Both the position numbers and the translations under genes were made by a program. The notes beneath the pieces are model-generated. The model worked only from the letters and a program-made list of their open reading frames with translations. It ran no database searches and was not told where the DNA came from. From Caryophanales bacterium (GTDB taxonomy: Bacteria; Bacillota_I; Bacilli_A; RFN20; CAG-826), in NCBI GenBank assembly GCA_028726925.1, contig JAQYPI010000120.1, positions 1 to 42,089 of the forward strand: a DNA stretch of 42,089 nt, read 5' to 3'. Shown piece after piece: positions 1 through 8,157 of the stretch. How positions within the stretch are numbered: the stretch's first letter is position 1; every line of letters starts with the position of its first letter.

Positions 1-255
1 GACGCGATCGCGTATTCCTTCACCGTCTCGGGCATCCAAGACGCCCCGCTTTGGTTTTGCGTATCTTCGCCCGCCAAGGCAGAGCGGTTCGAGATTCCCG
101 AGGATGGGTCTTACGATGGAGTAGTTCGGGGTCTTGGATACGAATCCGAAGTCGCTTGGTCCTTCGTCCTAGATAGCGAAAACGGGGACCCCGCGACCTT
201 GAAGGAAGGGTCTTTGACCCTCGTCCCCGTCACGAAAGGAGCCATGCATGAATAA
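1..255 (+). CDS. 3' end of an unidentified protein (partial)
   Basis: An open frame runs from the first base to a TAA at 253-255, giving the last 84 residues of a protein whose start lies outside the window. The piece is soluble, acidic and rich in Gly, Ser and aromatic residues, with no membrane segment. I recognise no family. It overlaps the start of the downstream MscS gene by 8 bases, so the two are probably translated from one message. Codon use resembles the neighbours. Function unknown. Confidence 0.6.
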   Translation, partial: DAIAYSFTVSGIQDAPLWFCVSSPAKAERFEIPEDGSYDGVVRGLGYESEVAWSFVLDSENGDPATLKEGSLTLVPVTKGAMHE

Positions 256-1444
256 GCCAGAAATTTCTAATCAAAAAGCGATTCCCGATGCCGTTCCCGA
301 ACAGAAAACGCGCATGGGCAAATGGAAAAGCAGAAAACTCGGGAACCGCGTTTTCTTCGTGATGCGCATTCTCTTCCTTGTCATCGGTCTCGTGTTCTTT
401 GTCCTGTTCCTTTTCGGCAGGCAAGTCTTCGGGGGTGATTTCGCCGACGAGGTCTTTGGGCCGGGCAAAAATGGCTGGGACATCCTCTGGGATGGCATCG
501 TCGGGACGTGGAATTCTTGGCTGCTCACCCTCATCGCCCTCGCGGTGGCAAGCGTTTTCTCGATGATCTTCGATTTCGTCATCCGGGTCGTTACCCCGAA
601 AACTCGGCGCAGCAAGACCATCGTTTCCCTCGTTCGCTCCCTCACCCATTACGCGGTTGTGATCGTGACCGCGGGCGTTATCCTTTCCGCCTGGGGCGTA
701 AACGTGGCCGGCATCGTCGCCGGGGTCGGGATTTTGACCCTCGTCATCGGCCTTGGCTGCCAATCCCTCGTCCAAGACGTCGTCTCCGGGCTCTTCATCG
801 TCTTTGACGATTATTACGCGGTCGGGGACACCGTCATCATCGATGGGTTCCGCGGAACCGTGACTTATGTGGGCTTGCGTACCACCAAGCTCGAAGATGC
901 CGGCGGCAACATCAAATCGATCAACAACAGCGCTATCTCGACCGTCGCGAACCTCGCCCGTCTGGATTCCCTCGCCAAAGCCGAGATCGACGCTTCCTAC
1001 AACGAGGACGTGCGGCGCGTCGAGGCGGTTATCGCGAACAACCTCGAAGCGATCCGCAAGAAAATCCCGGCGATTACCGAAGGGCCGTTCTATAAGGGCA
1101 TCAGCCAATTCGGGGACGCGGGCATCACCTATCTTGTGCTCGCCAAGTGCAAGGAAGCGGATCGTTTCCAGGTGCAACGCGACCTCAACCGCGAGCTGTA
1201 TCTCCTCTTCGTCGAGAACGATATCCTCGTCCCGTACAACCAATTGACCATCAACCCGGCCGACCCAACGGATCGCCCGGCACCCACGGCCGCCGATATC
1301 AAAGCCGCTCAAAAGGTGACGAACGAAAACCGCGGCGTTGGTGTAACAAAGAAAAAACAGACCAACGAGACCTTCATGAAACGGATTGGCAAGACGGTCA
1401 AGAACGCCGCTCTAGAAAGTCTCGAGGCCAAAATCGACGAATAA
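248..1444 (+). CDS. mscS: MscS-family small-conductance mechanosensitive channel
   Basis: A 398-residue membrane protein that should open under membrane tension and release solutes on osmotic downshock. Hydrophobic segments lie near residues 34-60, 87-112 and 128-178. The last has the Gly/Ala-rich pore helix of MscS (AGVGILTLVIGLG followed by QSLVQDVVSG), then the beta-domain start (VGDTVIIDGFRGTV) and a GNIKSINNS segment typical of the family. It is longer than E. coli MscS (286 aa) because of an N-terminal extension and a basic C-terminal tail. The start at 248 is preceded by AAAGGA at 235-240 and overlaps the previous gene by 8 bases. A hairpin terminator follows. Family assignment is secure; channel subtype is not. 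Confidence 0.93.
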   Translation: MNKPEISNQKAIPDAVPEQKTRMGKWKSRKLGNRVFFVMRILFLVIGLVFFVLFLFGRQVFGGDFADEVFGPGKNGWDILWDGIVGTWNSWLLTLIALAVASVFSMIFDFVIRVVTPKTRRSKTIVSLVRSLTHYAVVIVTAGVILSAWGVNVAGIVAGVGILTLVIGLGCQSLVQDVVSGLFIVFDDYYAVGDTVIIDGFRGTVTYVGLRTTKLEDAGGNIKSINNSAISTVANLARLDSLAKAEIDASYNEDVRRVEAVIANNLEAIRKKIPAITEGPFYKGISQFGDAGITYLVLAKCKEADRFQVQRDLNRELYLLFVENDILVPYNQLTINPADPTDRPAPTAADIKAAQKVTNENRGVGVTKKKQTNETFMKRIGKTVKNAALESLEAKIDE

Positions 1445-1462
1445 GAGTCGTTCTTGACCTTG

Positions 1463-1497
1463 CCGCCGGACAGCCCATTAGGTTGCCCGGCGGTTTT
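1463..1497 (+). terminator. Rho-independent terminator after mscS
   Basis: CCGCCGG at 1463-1469 pairs with CCGGCGG at 1487-1493. The loop can add further pairs, and TTTT follows at 1494-1497. It lies 19 bases after the MscS stop codon. Confidence 0.8.
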
Positions 1498-2090
1498 CAT
1501 TTTGGAGACGGACCTTTTCAATTCTTACCCAGTAAAAAGGGGTGCTTGGAGAAAGGTAGCACGCGCACCGGAAAGCCAAAACCATGACGCCAAAAGGGGC
1601 GGATGGCAAAGAGCGCAAACCCGGATTATCTAGGAAACCGAAGGGATCAGAAAGGAAACTCAATGCCGTTTTGAAGGCTTTCAGACCATCGATGATAAAC
1701 TTCTTCTCATTCTCCGTCTTTACCTAGCAGGCAATAAATAGACCGCAGAGGAATCCGTCCATGATCTTTTTCCTTCCTTGGAGGAACGCCTTCTCTCTCA
1801 GCCTGTGGGAAAGAAACGTTTTTTTATAATGCACTTTTCCTTTCATCCCATTGACTTGCAGATAAAACAATTCTTTTTCGAGTTTCCATTTTGACCTAAA
1901 TGGTTTTTTGTGCGTCTTCTCTTCTATGAACCACGATGAATGGTGACGAATCGCCACGGAAAAAACTCCTCCTAAACGTCTCGAAAATCAACTTGAAAGA
2001 GGAACAGATACCCCAAGATTCATATTTGTATAACTCTTTTACTTTATTTTTGGAAAACGACTTTCTCTTTATTTTGTCTATCTATTTTAT
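1498..2090. other. AT-richer intergenic stretch
   Basis: About 600 bases between the mscS terminator and the ROK gene. Apart from one weak 77-codon minus-strand frame listed separately, I see no gene, RNA fold, repeat or mobile-element end here. The stretch is clearly richer in A and T than the surrounding genes, particularly from about 1800 onward. Confidence 0.5.
1724..1957 (-). CDS. Possible small basic protein, 77 aa, unrecognised
   Basis: A GTG-initiated frame of 77 residues. Its main support is a perfect AGGAGG on the minus strand (within 1966-1973) eight bases before the GTG. The predicted protein is basic, ends in a Cys-containing hydrophobic stretch (GFLCGLFIAC) and matches no family I know. 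Composition is more AT-rich than neighbouring genes and no terminator is obvious. It could be a real small gene, a decayed remnant or chance; I lean slightly toward chance. Confidence 0.25.
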   Translation of the reverse strand: MAIRHHSSWFIEEKTHKKPFRSKWKLEKELFYLQVNGMKGKVHYKKTFLSHRLREKAFLQGRKKIMDGFLCGLFIAC

Positions 2091-2096
2091 TATATT
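2091..2096 (+). promoter_or_regulatory. -10 box of the ROK gene, leaderless type
   Basis: TATATT lies six bases before the ATG at 2103 and no Shine-Dalgarno sequence is present. Transcription would begin at or next to the start codon. The -35 at the expected distance (TTTATT) is weak. Confidence 0.5.
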
Positions 2097-2102
2097 GAAT
2101 GC

Positions 2103-3224
2103 ATGAACAATTCTTCTTTGAAAGACGCAAACACGAAAGCCCTTCAAACTTATGTGCTTTCTCACCCCGGCACTTCCCGGGTCGAGATTGCAAAAAGCCT
2201 GGGTCTGTCCAAGATGACCGTCACGAATATCGTCACAAGACTTTTGGCAATTGGTTATATCGAGGAGCGGGATGAAAGTCAAAAAATGTCAAAAGGCCGC
2301 CCCGCGAAAGGTCTTTATCTATCGTCGAATTCCCCAAAGTTGATCGGCATCCATGTTTCAAAAAGCAGCGTTACCATCGCTTTTTTGGATTTTTCTTTCC
2401 ATATCCTCAGCAAAAAGGCCTTCCAGGCCAACGAAGAAGCCCTTCCCGCTCTCCTAGACGAAATCGATCGCATCGCTCGAGAAAACCTTAACGTCAAGAT
2501 TGTTGGGATCGCTCTATCTTCTCCGGGCGATTCTTCTGATAAAAGCGAAGAAAAAGGCATTCTTTCGGAAGCGGATCTTCTTCGTCTATTGAACGAGAAA
2601 TACCCTCTTCCGGTCTTGAGGGTATCTGCGTTGGAAGCCGAAGCGTTAATGGAGCTCCAGTTCGGTTCTTTGAAAGACGTGTCAGAAGGCTTGTTCATCG
2701 AAGTGGGCGAGCATCTCCAAGCCATCATCGTCCACGAAGGGAAAATCCTATCCCTTCCAGGTCAATCAAAAGCGGAATTCGGACACATTTCCATCGATTA
2801 TAACGGCCTTTCTTGTGAATGCGGTAACCGCGGTTGCATCGAAGCATATGCTTCCACGAGCGCCATGGAGAAGAAACTGAGGGACATCACGAAACTGAAG
2901 ATCGATTTCCGCGGATTTTGCGAGCTGCAATCGAAGAAAAACGACTCTCGAATCGATTGGGCTCTCAAAGACATGATGGATAAGCTTGCCGCCGCTTTGA
3001 TCGGGTATGTGAACCTGCTTCACCCCTCCGTGATCGTCCTTTCTGGTGAAGGGGCTTATCTACCAGATCGCTATCTTTCACGCCTTGAAAAAACCGTCTC
3101 GGAAAAGGCGCGCGTTCAAAAAGGGGTCAAGGTGCCCGTAAGGAAGCCCGCGACAAAAGCGGATGCCGCTTTGCTTGGATCGATTATTCCTGCTATCAAT
3201 CAAATCTTAACGAAATCCTTTTAG
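2103..3224 (+). CDS. ROK-family transcriptional repressor (NagC/XylR type)
   Basis: A 373-residue protein. Residues about 12-55 form a winged helix-turn-helix (SRVEIAKSLGLSKMTVTNIV) and the rest is a ROK domain ending in the zinc motif CECGNRGCIE preceded by a conserved His (EFGHISID). ROK repressors bind sugar promoters and release DNA on binding a sugar or sugar phosphate. The phosphate-binding GTGxGxG loop of ROK kinases is degenerate here (EVGEHLQAI) and the usual Asn-Asp-Ala segment reads SALEAEA, so I expect regulation without kinase activity. No sugar gene is adjacent, so its regulon cannot be read from context. The ATG is probably leaderless. Confidence 0.85.
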   Translation: MNNSSLKDANTKALQTYVLSHPGTSRVEIAKSLGLSKMTVTNIVTRLLAIGYIEERDESQKMSKGRPAKGLYLSSNSPKLIGIHVSKSSVTIAFLDFSFHILSKKAFQANEEALPALLDEIDRIARENLNVKIVGIALSSPGDSSDKSEEKGILSEADLLRLLNEKYPLPVLRVSALEAEALMELQFGSLKDVSEGLFIEVGEHLQAIIVHEGKILSLPGQSKAEFGHISIDYNGLSCECGNRGCIEAYASTSAMEKKLRDITKLKIDFRGFCELQSKKNDSRIDWALKDMMDKLAAALIGYVNLLHPSVIVLSGEGAYLPDRYLSRLEKTVSEKARVQKGVKVPVRKPATKADAALLGSIIPAINQILTKSF

Positions 3225-3246
3225 TAAACTGTTTTTATTTTGTTCG

Positions 3247-3252
3247 TATAAT
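3247..3252 (+). promoter_or_regulatory. -10 box TATAAT of the nucleotidyltransferase gene, leaderless type
   Basis: A consensus TATAAT sits six bases before the ATG at 3259, the same spacing as at the ROK gene. No Shine-Dalgarno sequence fits between them, so the message should start at or within a base of the A of ATG. Confidence 0.6.
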
Positions 3253-3258
3253 ACTTTT

Positions 3259-4080
3259 ATGAAATTATCAGTAGATAACAGAAGCATCTTCCTCCAAGCC
3301 TTGAAAAATCTGGAGGTATCCATCGGCAGAACCATTGTTTTCGCTTATCTTCAAGGCAGTCAAAACTACGATCTCGAAACCCCTTCTTCCGATATGGATG
3401 GCAAGGCTTTTTGCCTTCCTTCTCTCGATGATTTATATGATGGGAGTTTCCTTTCAAAAACCTTTGATTACCCCCAAGGGCAAATCACGATCCACGATGT
3501 CCGGATGCTGCCAGAACTTCTGGAGAAAATGAATCCAACGTACCTTGAATCTTTCTTCTCCTATGAACGTTTTTTCTTTGATGGAGCGATGGAGGATTTT
3601 CTTTCGCCTGCCACCTTCCGGTCGTTATTCGACACAAGGAAACCCATCCTTCTTCGATCGTTACTTGGAACCTTTCGGACAAAACTCGGAGAAATGCATC
3701 GCCCTTCCGCGATTCGGGTTCCGGTAATCGAGCAATATGGCTACGACATCAAATCAGCCAGCCACGCTCTCCGGCTTGCCCATCTCTTCTTTTCCATCAC
3801 GAACGACCCCTATGGCGATCCATTTACCGTTTATGAAAACGGGCTTCGCCTAAGCGGAAAAGCGAAGGACGTCATCCTGGGCGTCAAACTGGGTCAATTC
3901 AAAGAAATCGACATCCTTCCCTGGTTGGAGCATGCGGAATCCTTTCTTTCCTCCCAAGTCGATCTCCTCGCGAAAGAAAAAGTCACTTCCTCGGGCTTTT
4001 CAGAAAAACTCAAGAAAGTGGCTTTGGAGATGATCGGAAACGATTTCAGAATCAGGCTAAGACGTAATAGCAACGAATGA
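3259..4080 (+). CDS. Predicted nucleotidyltransferase (pol-beta superfamily, RlaP/YcgL-like)
   Basis: A 273-residue soluble protein. Residues 33-47 carry the pol-beta nucleotidyltransferase signature GS-x10-DxD (Gly33-Ser34, Asp45, Asp47), with an aromatic YDLETPSSDMDGK context like that of predicted nucleotidyltransferases linked to RNA repair (RlaP family). The remaining 200 residues are mostly helical. It could transfer an NMP to RNA, a protein or a small molecule; the substrate is unknown. It is transcribed alone from a consensus -10 and its 3' end overlaps the convergent M18 peptidase gene by 29 bases. Superfamily call is firm; subfamily is tentative. Confidence 0.75.
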   Translation: MKLSVDNRSIFLQALKNLEVSIGRTIVFAYLQGSQNYDLETPSSDMDGKAFCLPSLDDLYDGSFLSKTFDYPQGQITIHDVRMLPELLEKMNPTYLESFFSYERFFFDGAMEDFLSPATFRSLFDTRKPILLRSLLGTFRTKLGEMHRPSAIRVPVIEQYGYDIKSASHALRLAHLFFSITNDPYGDPFTVYENGLRLSGKAKDVILGVKLGQFKEIDILPWLEHAESFLSSQVDLLAKEKVTSSGFSEKLKKVALEMIGNDFRIRLRRNSNE

Positions 4081-5320
4081 ACTGAGCCATCTGCTCGATG
4101 TCCTTTTTGGCACACGTCTCGACGGCGCTGTGCATGGCAAGTTGAGGGATTCCAATATCCGCGCCGGCGAAACTGATTTCGCTGTTGCTGATATTCCCTA
4201 ACGTCGATCCGCCTCTCAAATCGCTGCGATTCGTGAATTCCTGGTAAGGCAATTCCGCGAGGGAGCAGATCCTTTTGACCACCGCGGCGGAATACCCATC
4301 GGTCGTGTAATGCTGCGCGGCATTGTATTTGAGGACGATTCCTCCGCCCAGACGAACGTCCGTGGTGGGATCGGAAAGCTCGGGGTGGTTCGGGTGATTG
4401 GCGTGCGCGTTGTCGACGGACAGATGGAAGCCATCCGCGACGGCGATCGGCAGGGCGTCTTTCTCGTCCCACAAGCACGCGGCGATTCGGGAAAGGGTCT
4501 CCTTCAGGAAAGTCGAATTCGCCCCCTGCCGAGTCAAGGAACCAACCTCCTCGTTGTCGAACAGGGCGTATACCGCGATGGCGTTGCCAGAATTCGCCGA
4601 TAGAAAGCCATTCAAAACGGAAAAGGCGGAAGATAGGTCGTCGAGGCGAGGGGACAGAAGAAATTCGTCTTGAAGGCCGAAAAGGCGCGGTTCTTCGCGA
4701 ACATAGAGGTAAAGGTCGTGAGAAAGGACGGTCTTTATCGAGGCGTCGTGGAGCGATTCCTTGAGCCAATCGGCGAAATTCGAATAGACGCCCTCCTTAA
4801 TTCCGCAAAGGGGAATGGTGTCGACGCCTTGTCGATACGCGAATCCGGAATTGATGTCGCGGTTCATGTGAATGGCAACATTGGGGATGACGCATAAGTC
4901 GCGCCCAACATCGAAGAGACGCGTTTCCACGCCTTGCTCCGTCTCGACGATGACTCTTCCCGCGATGGAAAGAGGGCGGTCGAGCCAAGAGGGAATGATC
5001 ATTCCACCATACCCTTCGACATTCAAAGCCAAGAGGCCTTTTCTTTCCATGTCGGGGTTCGGCTTGACGCGGAACGTGGGCGAGTCGCTGTGTGCGGAAG
5101 CGATCAGGAATCTCTTTGGTTTTGTCGCCGGGATGCGAAAGGCAATGAGGGAAGAATCGTTTCTTTTCACGAAATAGGATTGCCCCGCTTCTAAGCGATA
5201 CGTCTTTTTCTCGCTGAGGGAATGGAAGCCCGCGTCCAACAACGTTTTTTCAGCGAAAGCGACCGCGTGATACGAGCTATGCGACGCGGACATCGCTTCC
5301 ATAAACCATTTGAAATCCAT
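4052..5320 (-). CDS. M18-family aminopeptidase (aspartyl/leucyl type)
   Basis: A 422-residue cytoplasmic metallo-aminopeptidase that removes N-terminal residues from peptides, forming large oligomers in known members. The di-zinc site motifs are all visible: AHSDSPTFRVKP, SPRLDDLSS, DNEEVGS, DNAHANHPNHP, GGSTLGN and AMHSAVET. Length matches bacterial M18 enzymes (about 420-430 aa). I chose the ATG at 5320 because AGGAGG (5329-5334 on this strand) is then eight bases upstream; an in-frame TTG at 5326 would be only two bases from it. Its tail overlaps the convergent nucleotidyltransferase gene. Confidence 0.93.
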   Translation of the reverse strand: MDFKWFMEAMSASHSSYHAVAFAEKTLLDAGFHSLSEKKTYRLEAGQSYFVKRNDSSLIAFRIPATKPKRFLIASAHSDSPTFRVKPNPDMERKGLLALNVEGYGGMIIPSWLDRPLSIAGRVIVETEQGVETRLFDVGRDLCVIPNVAIHMNRDINSGFAYRQGVDTIPLCGIKEGVYSNFADWLKESLHDASIKTVLSHDLYLYVREEPRLFGLQDEFLLSPRLDDLSSAFSVLNGFLSANSGNAIAVYALFDNEEVGSLTRQGANSTFLKETLSRIAACLWDEKDALPIAVADGFHLSVDNAHANHPNHPELSDPTTDVRLGGGIVLKYNAAQHYTTDGYSAAVVKRICSLAELPYQEFTNRSDLRGGSTLGNISNSEISFAGADIGIPQLAMHSAVETCAKKDIEQMAQFIRCYYVLA

Positions 5321-5379
5321 GATCAATTCCTCCTAAATCCTGCGCAAAGCGAATGATAAACTATGCAAAAACCTGAAAA

Positions 5380-5811
5380 TCAGCTCAATTTCCCTTCATA
5401 TAGAAGACGGGCGTCTTCCACGGCTTCGTAAAGTTTGAACAACCAGTTCCGGTCTTTCATAAGGTTCGCGCAACACCGGTTGTAGCTTCTCTCGAATTCC
5501 TCTTCGACATCGAGATAGCAAAAATGAGCATACACGTTATGAGCGTATTCGTTGCGCGTCTTCGTGACCAAGAACAGATATTCGTAATCGTGGTCGGAGA
5601 AGAAAGGTTTGGAGCGGCTGCGATCCAGTTCTTTCATCGCGGTGATGATCTGACCCATCGTCAACCGCTGCTCATCGATGTGGAGGCGATTCATCTGGCT
5701 GTTGCCCGGTTGCATGTGAGCGAAAATTCTTTTAATGTTTTCCTCGATGCATTGGCAATACATCATGATTTCGCCAACCGTTTGGTTGAATTGCTCAATC
5801 GGCATGTCCAT
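5380..5811 (-). CDS. Small HEPN-like protein of unknown function
   Basis: A 143-residue, mainly helical, soluble protein. The central segment TRNEYAHN has Arg86 and His91 as an R-x4-H motif, the pattern found in HEPN-domain RNases and in related non-catalytic proteins, set after a helix-rich N-terminal half (TMGQIITAMKEL). No second domain is present. A TACAAT -10-like box lies eight bases before the ATG and there is no Shine-Dalgarno sequence. It stands alone, diverging from the exonuclease III gene with a 56-base gap. Fold assignment is motif-based inference; activity is unproven. Confidence 0.6.
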   Translation of the reverse strand: MDMPIEQFNQTVGEIMMYCQCIEENIKRIFAHMQPGNSQMNRLHIDEQRLTMGQIITAMKELDRSRSKPFFSDHDYEYLFLVTKTRNEYAHNVYAHFCYLDVEEEFERSYNRCCANLMKDRNWLFKLYEAVEDARLLYEGKLS

Positions 5812-5867
5812 ATGCAGGAATTGTACCCTAAACCGCGCTTAGAAGAACGGGGAAAGAGAGGTAAATG

Positions 5868-6632
5868 ATGAAAATCGCATCCTTCAACGTCAACGGGATC
5901 CGCGCGATCCTCCAAAAAGGTTTCGCCGATACCTTCGAGAAACTGTCTCCTGACATCCTTTTCTTGGAGGAATCCAAGTGGAGCGAGGACAGCCATGACG
6001 TTTTCCCCTTCATGCCGGAAGGCTATCTTTGCTATTGGACCGTATCCAAGGTCCGCAAAGGCTATTCCGGGGTCGTCGCCTACGTCAAGAAAGAACCTCT
6101 TTCCGTCCATTATGGCTTGCTCGACGGGAAATACGACGACGAGGGCCGCGTTATCACATTGGAATACCCTTCTTGCTATGTCGTCGGGGCCTATGTGCCC
6201 AACAGCGGGGATGGGCTCAAGCGCCTCTCCTTCCGTTTGGGCTTTGAAAAAGACTTGCTGGATTATTTCGCGGTCTTGTCGAAAAAGAAGCCCATCATCT
6301 ACACCGGGGACCTCAACGTCGCCCACGAGGAAATCGACTTGAAAAACCCGAAAGCCAACACGATGAACCCGGGTTTCACCAAGGAAGAAAGGGATGCGTT
6401 CACCCATCTACTCTCCCAAGGATACAAGGACACGTTCCGCGAGCTTTACCCGGATCAAGTCACCTATTCCTGGTGGAGCTACCGATTCCATGCTCGCGAG
6501 AAAAACGCCGGTTGGCGCATCGACTATTTCGTCGTTTCCGATTCTTTGATGGAAAAGGTCCGGGACTCCCAGATTCTCACGGACGTCATGGGAAGCGACC
6601 ATTGCCCCGTCGTGCTCGACATCGACCTGTAA
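5868..6632 (+). CDS. xth: Exodeoxyribonuclease III / class II AP endonuclease
   Basis: A 254-residue base-excision-repair enzyme that cuts DNA 5' of abasic sites and degrades 3' ends. All class-defining motifs are present in order: NVNGIRA at the N terminus, the metal-binding Glu in FLEESKW (usually LQETK), the Tyr in GAYVPN, GDLNVAHEEIDLKNP, GWRIDYFVVS and the terminal SDHCPV with catalytic His. Length is typical of the ExoA group. Two ATGs are adjacent; the second (5868) is six bases from GAGAGG and is preferred over 5865. A terminator follows. Confidence 0.95.
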   Translation: MKIASFNVNGIRAILQKGFADTFEKLSPDILFLEESKWSEDSHDVFPFMPEGYLCYWTVSKVRKGYSGVVAYVKKEPLSVHYGLLDGKYDDEGRVITLEYPSCYVVGAYVPNSGDGLKRLSFRLGFEKDLLDYFAVLSKKKPIIYTGDLNVAHEEIDLKNPKANTMNPGFTKEERDAFTHLLSQGYKDTFRELYPDQVTYSWWSYRFHAREKNAGWRIDYFVVSDSLMEKVRDSQILTDVMGSDHCPVVLDIDL

Positions 6633-6651
6633 TCGGCACAAACGTAAAGAG

Positions 6652-6682
6652 GAGGATTCTCCCGTCGAGAAATCCTCTTTTT
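6652..6682 (+). terminator. Rho-independent terminator after exonuclease III gene
   Basis: GAGGATT at 6652-6658 pairs with AATCCTC at 6671-6677, with extra pairing of TCT and AGA inside the loop, followed by five T residues at 6678-6682. Confidence 0.8.
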
Positions 6683-6685
6683 ATG

Positions 6686-6694
6686 TGATATAAT
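6686..6694 (+). promoter_or_regulatory. Extended -10 promoter (TGATATAAT) of the SWIM-SNF2 unit
   Basis: TGA at 6686-6688 followed by consensus TATAAT at 6689-6694 is an extended -10 box. The ATG at 6705 is ten bases further on with no clear Shine-Dalgarno sequence, so the leader is at most a few bases long. Confidence 0.6.
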
Positions 6695-6704
6695 CGGGGG
6701 TACG

Positions 6705-8156
6705 ATGAAAAACGGTTTCTTCGAGGCTCTGAAGCCAAGCATCGATCACGCGATCCTCGGACGCGCGAAAGCGATTTACGAGTCCGGGAACGTCGTCATT
6801 TTGCGTGCGGATCAAGATTCCTTCGAAGCGAGGGTCCGGGGACAGGAAGTTTATCGGGTCGAGGGGAAATTCGGGCCCGACAAAGACCTCATGTACCTTT
6901 CCTGCACGTGCCCCTATTTCGAAAGGACGGGCGAAATCTGCAAACACGCGGCCGCGGTCCTCATGAGCCTTGAGGATGCCGAATTGCCCATCGTTCGGAA
7001 ACAAGCCCTATCCCCGGCAAGGGCCGGTTCCGACAAGACTTGGAATTCCTTTTTGGCCGAGATGGGGGCCCTTCGCTACAGCAATCAGCAACAATACTGT
7101 GCCACCCTCAAGACGATCCTTTTGGAAGCAAAGGGTAAGGAAGACGCGGAAACTTACGAAAAACTGCTCCATCGAGCCGGGGAACTCGCGATTCCCCGTC
7201 AATTCTTCGGGCAAAGCAATACCGCGCTCTTTTCCTTAATCGATTTCCTTTTGGCGGAGCATTCCATTGAGGACCGGTATCCCTTTTTCCGGTTTCTGTT
7301 CCAAATCGAGACGCGGAGAACGAATCGCGCCTTGTTCCAATACCTTCTTTCGCGTCCCGACAAGAAAGCCTATCTCACGCGCCTTGACGAGGAAGGTCTC
7401 ATCAATCCCGTCATTCTCCCGGATCTTGAAACGTTCCCCGACGACAACATCTACCTTTACGTAAGCGAGAACACGCTTCTACGGGCCGCAAGCAGCAAGG
7501 ACTACTATCGAAGCGGGTTCGGGCGCATCGCGGATGCCGCGAACCAAAAAGGCTATGAAAGGGTGTTCCAATATCTCCTCGAGCTGCCTCGTTTTGTCTT
7601 GACCCCGGAAGTGGATTCCATCCTCACGAAGCATTGGCTTTCGCTTCCCCCGGAGGAAAAGAACCTTTCGGTTTTCTTGCACGGAGCGGCATCCTTCGAC
7701 CCAGAATCTGCGCTCCTCATCCTTCAGCATTATCCCGCGGAGATGCGAAAAGCCCATTACGAGGAAGCCAAGGTTCTCGGACGCTTCACCAATTTCGAGA
7801 ACATCGAGCTCGCCTGCGGGGTTTATGTCCCATCCACCCTCACGAGTTTCTATCGCATCGGCATCGACACGCTTTGCCTATTTGAGGACGAGGTCCGAAA
7901 ATTCGACCGTTCTTTCCTCGTGAAAGCCTTGCCGAAGACGATCGCCCGGGAGATCAAGGCCTTGGAAAAGAATCCCAGGGTCTCGCCCTCGCGGATCCTC
8001 AAAGCCATCCAAAGCTATCAGGACATTCCCGAGGTCGTGATGCTCTTGCGCGACCCCTTGCTGGATACGCGGAGCAAGGAGAATTACGAGACGAGGCTCG
8101 CTTATCTTTCCCTCGTCGCGGACAAGCCCGAATTCGCAGGGCTAAGGAGGTATTGA
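6705..8156 (+). CDS. SWIM zinc-finger protein (YwqB-like)
   Basis: A 483-residue protein with a SWIM zinc finger near residues 64-88 (CTCPYFERTGEICKH: Cys-x-Cys, then Cys-x-His) and a long helical C-terminal part of unknown fold. SWIM proteins bind DNA or proteins and in bacteria are often encoded next to SNF2 ATPases, as with ywqB-ywqA in Bacillus subtilis. The same arrangement holds here: the SNF2 gene begins one base after this stop codon, with its AGGAGG inside the end of this gene. The role is unknown but probably shared with that helicase. Start is at a probably leaderless ATG. Confidence 0.8.
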   Translation: MKNGFFEALKPSIDHAILGRAKAIYESGNVVILRADQDSFEARVRGQEVYRVEGKFGPDKDLMYLSCTCPYFERTGEICKHAAAVLMSLEDAELPIVRKQALSPARAGSDKTWNSFLAEMGALRYSNQQQYCATLKTILLEAKGKEDAETYEKLLHRAGELAIPRQFFGQSNTALFSLIDFLLAEHSIEDRYPFFRFLFQIETRRTNRALFQYLLSRPDKKAYLTRLDEEGLINPVILPDLETFPDDNIYLYVSENTLLRAASSKDYYRSGFGRIADAANQKGYERVFQYLLELPRFVLTPEVDSILTKHWLSLPPEEKNLSVFLHGAASFDPESALLILQHYPAEMRKAHYEEAKVLGRFTNFENIELACGVYVPSTLTSFYRIGIDTLCLFEDEVRKFDRSFLVKALPKTIAREIKALEKNPRVSPSRILKAIQSYQDIPEVVMLLRDPLLDTRSKENYETRLAYLSLVADKPEFAGLRRY

Positions 8157-8157
8157 C

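Noticed and set aside
4560..4580. GTATAC resembling the GntR palindrome core
   Set aside because: Only six bases match, the arms are not symmetrical, and it lies inside the M18 peptidase coding region.
3259..5811. HEPN/MNT toxin-antitoxin pair formed by the nucleotidyltransferase and the HEPN-like protein
   Set aside because: The two genes are separated by a full aminopeptidase gene, lie on opposite strands and the nucleotidyltransferase is much longer than MNT antitoxins. True HEPN/MNT pairs are adjacent and co-directional.
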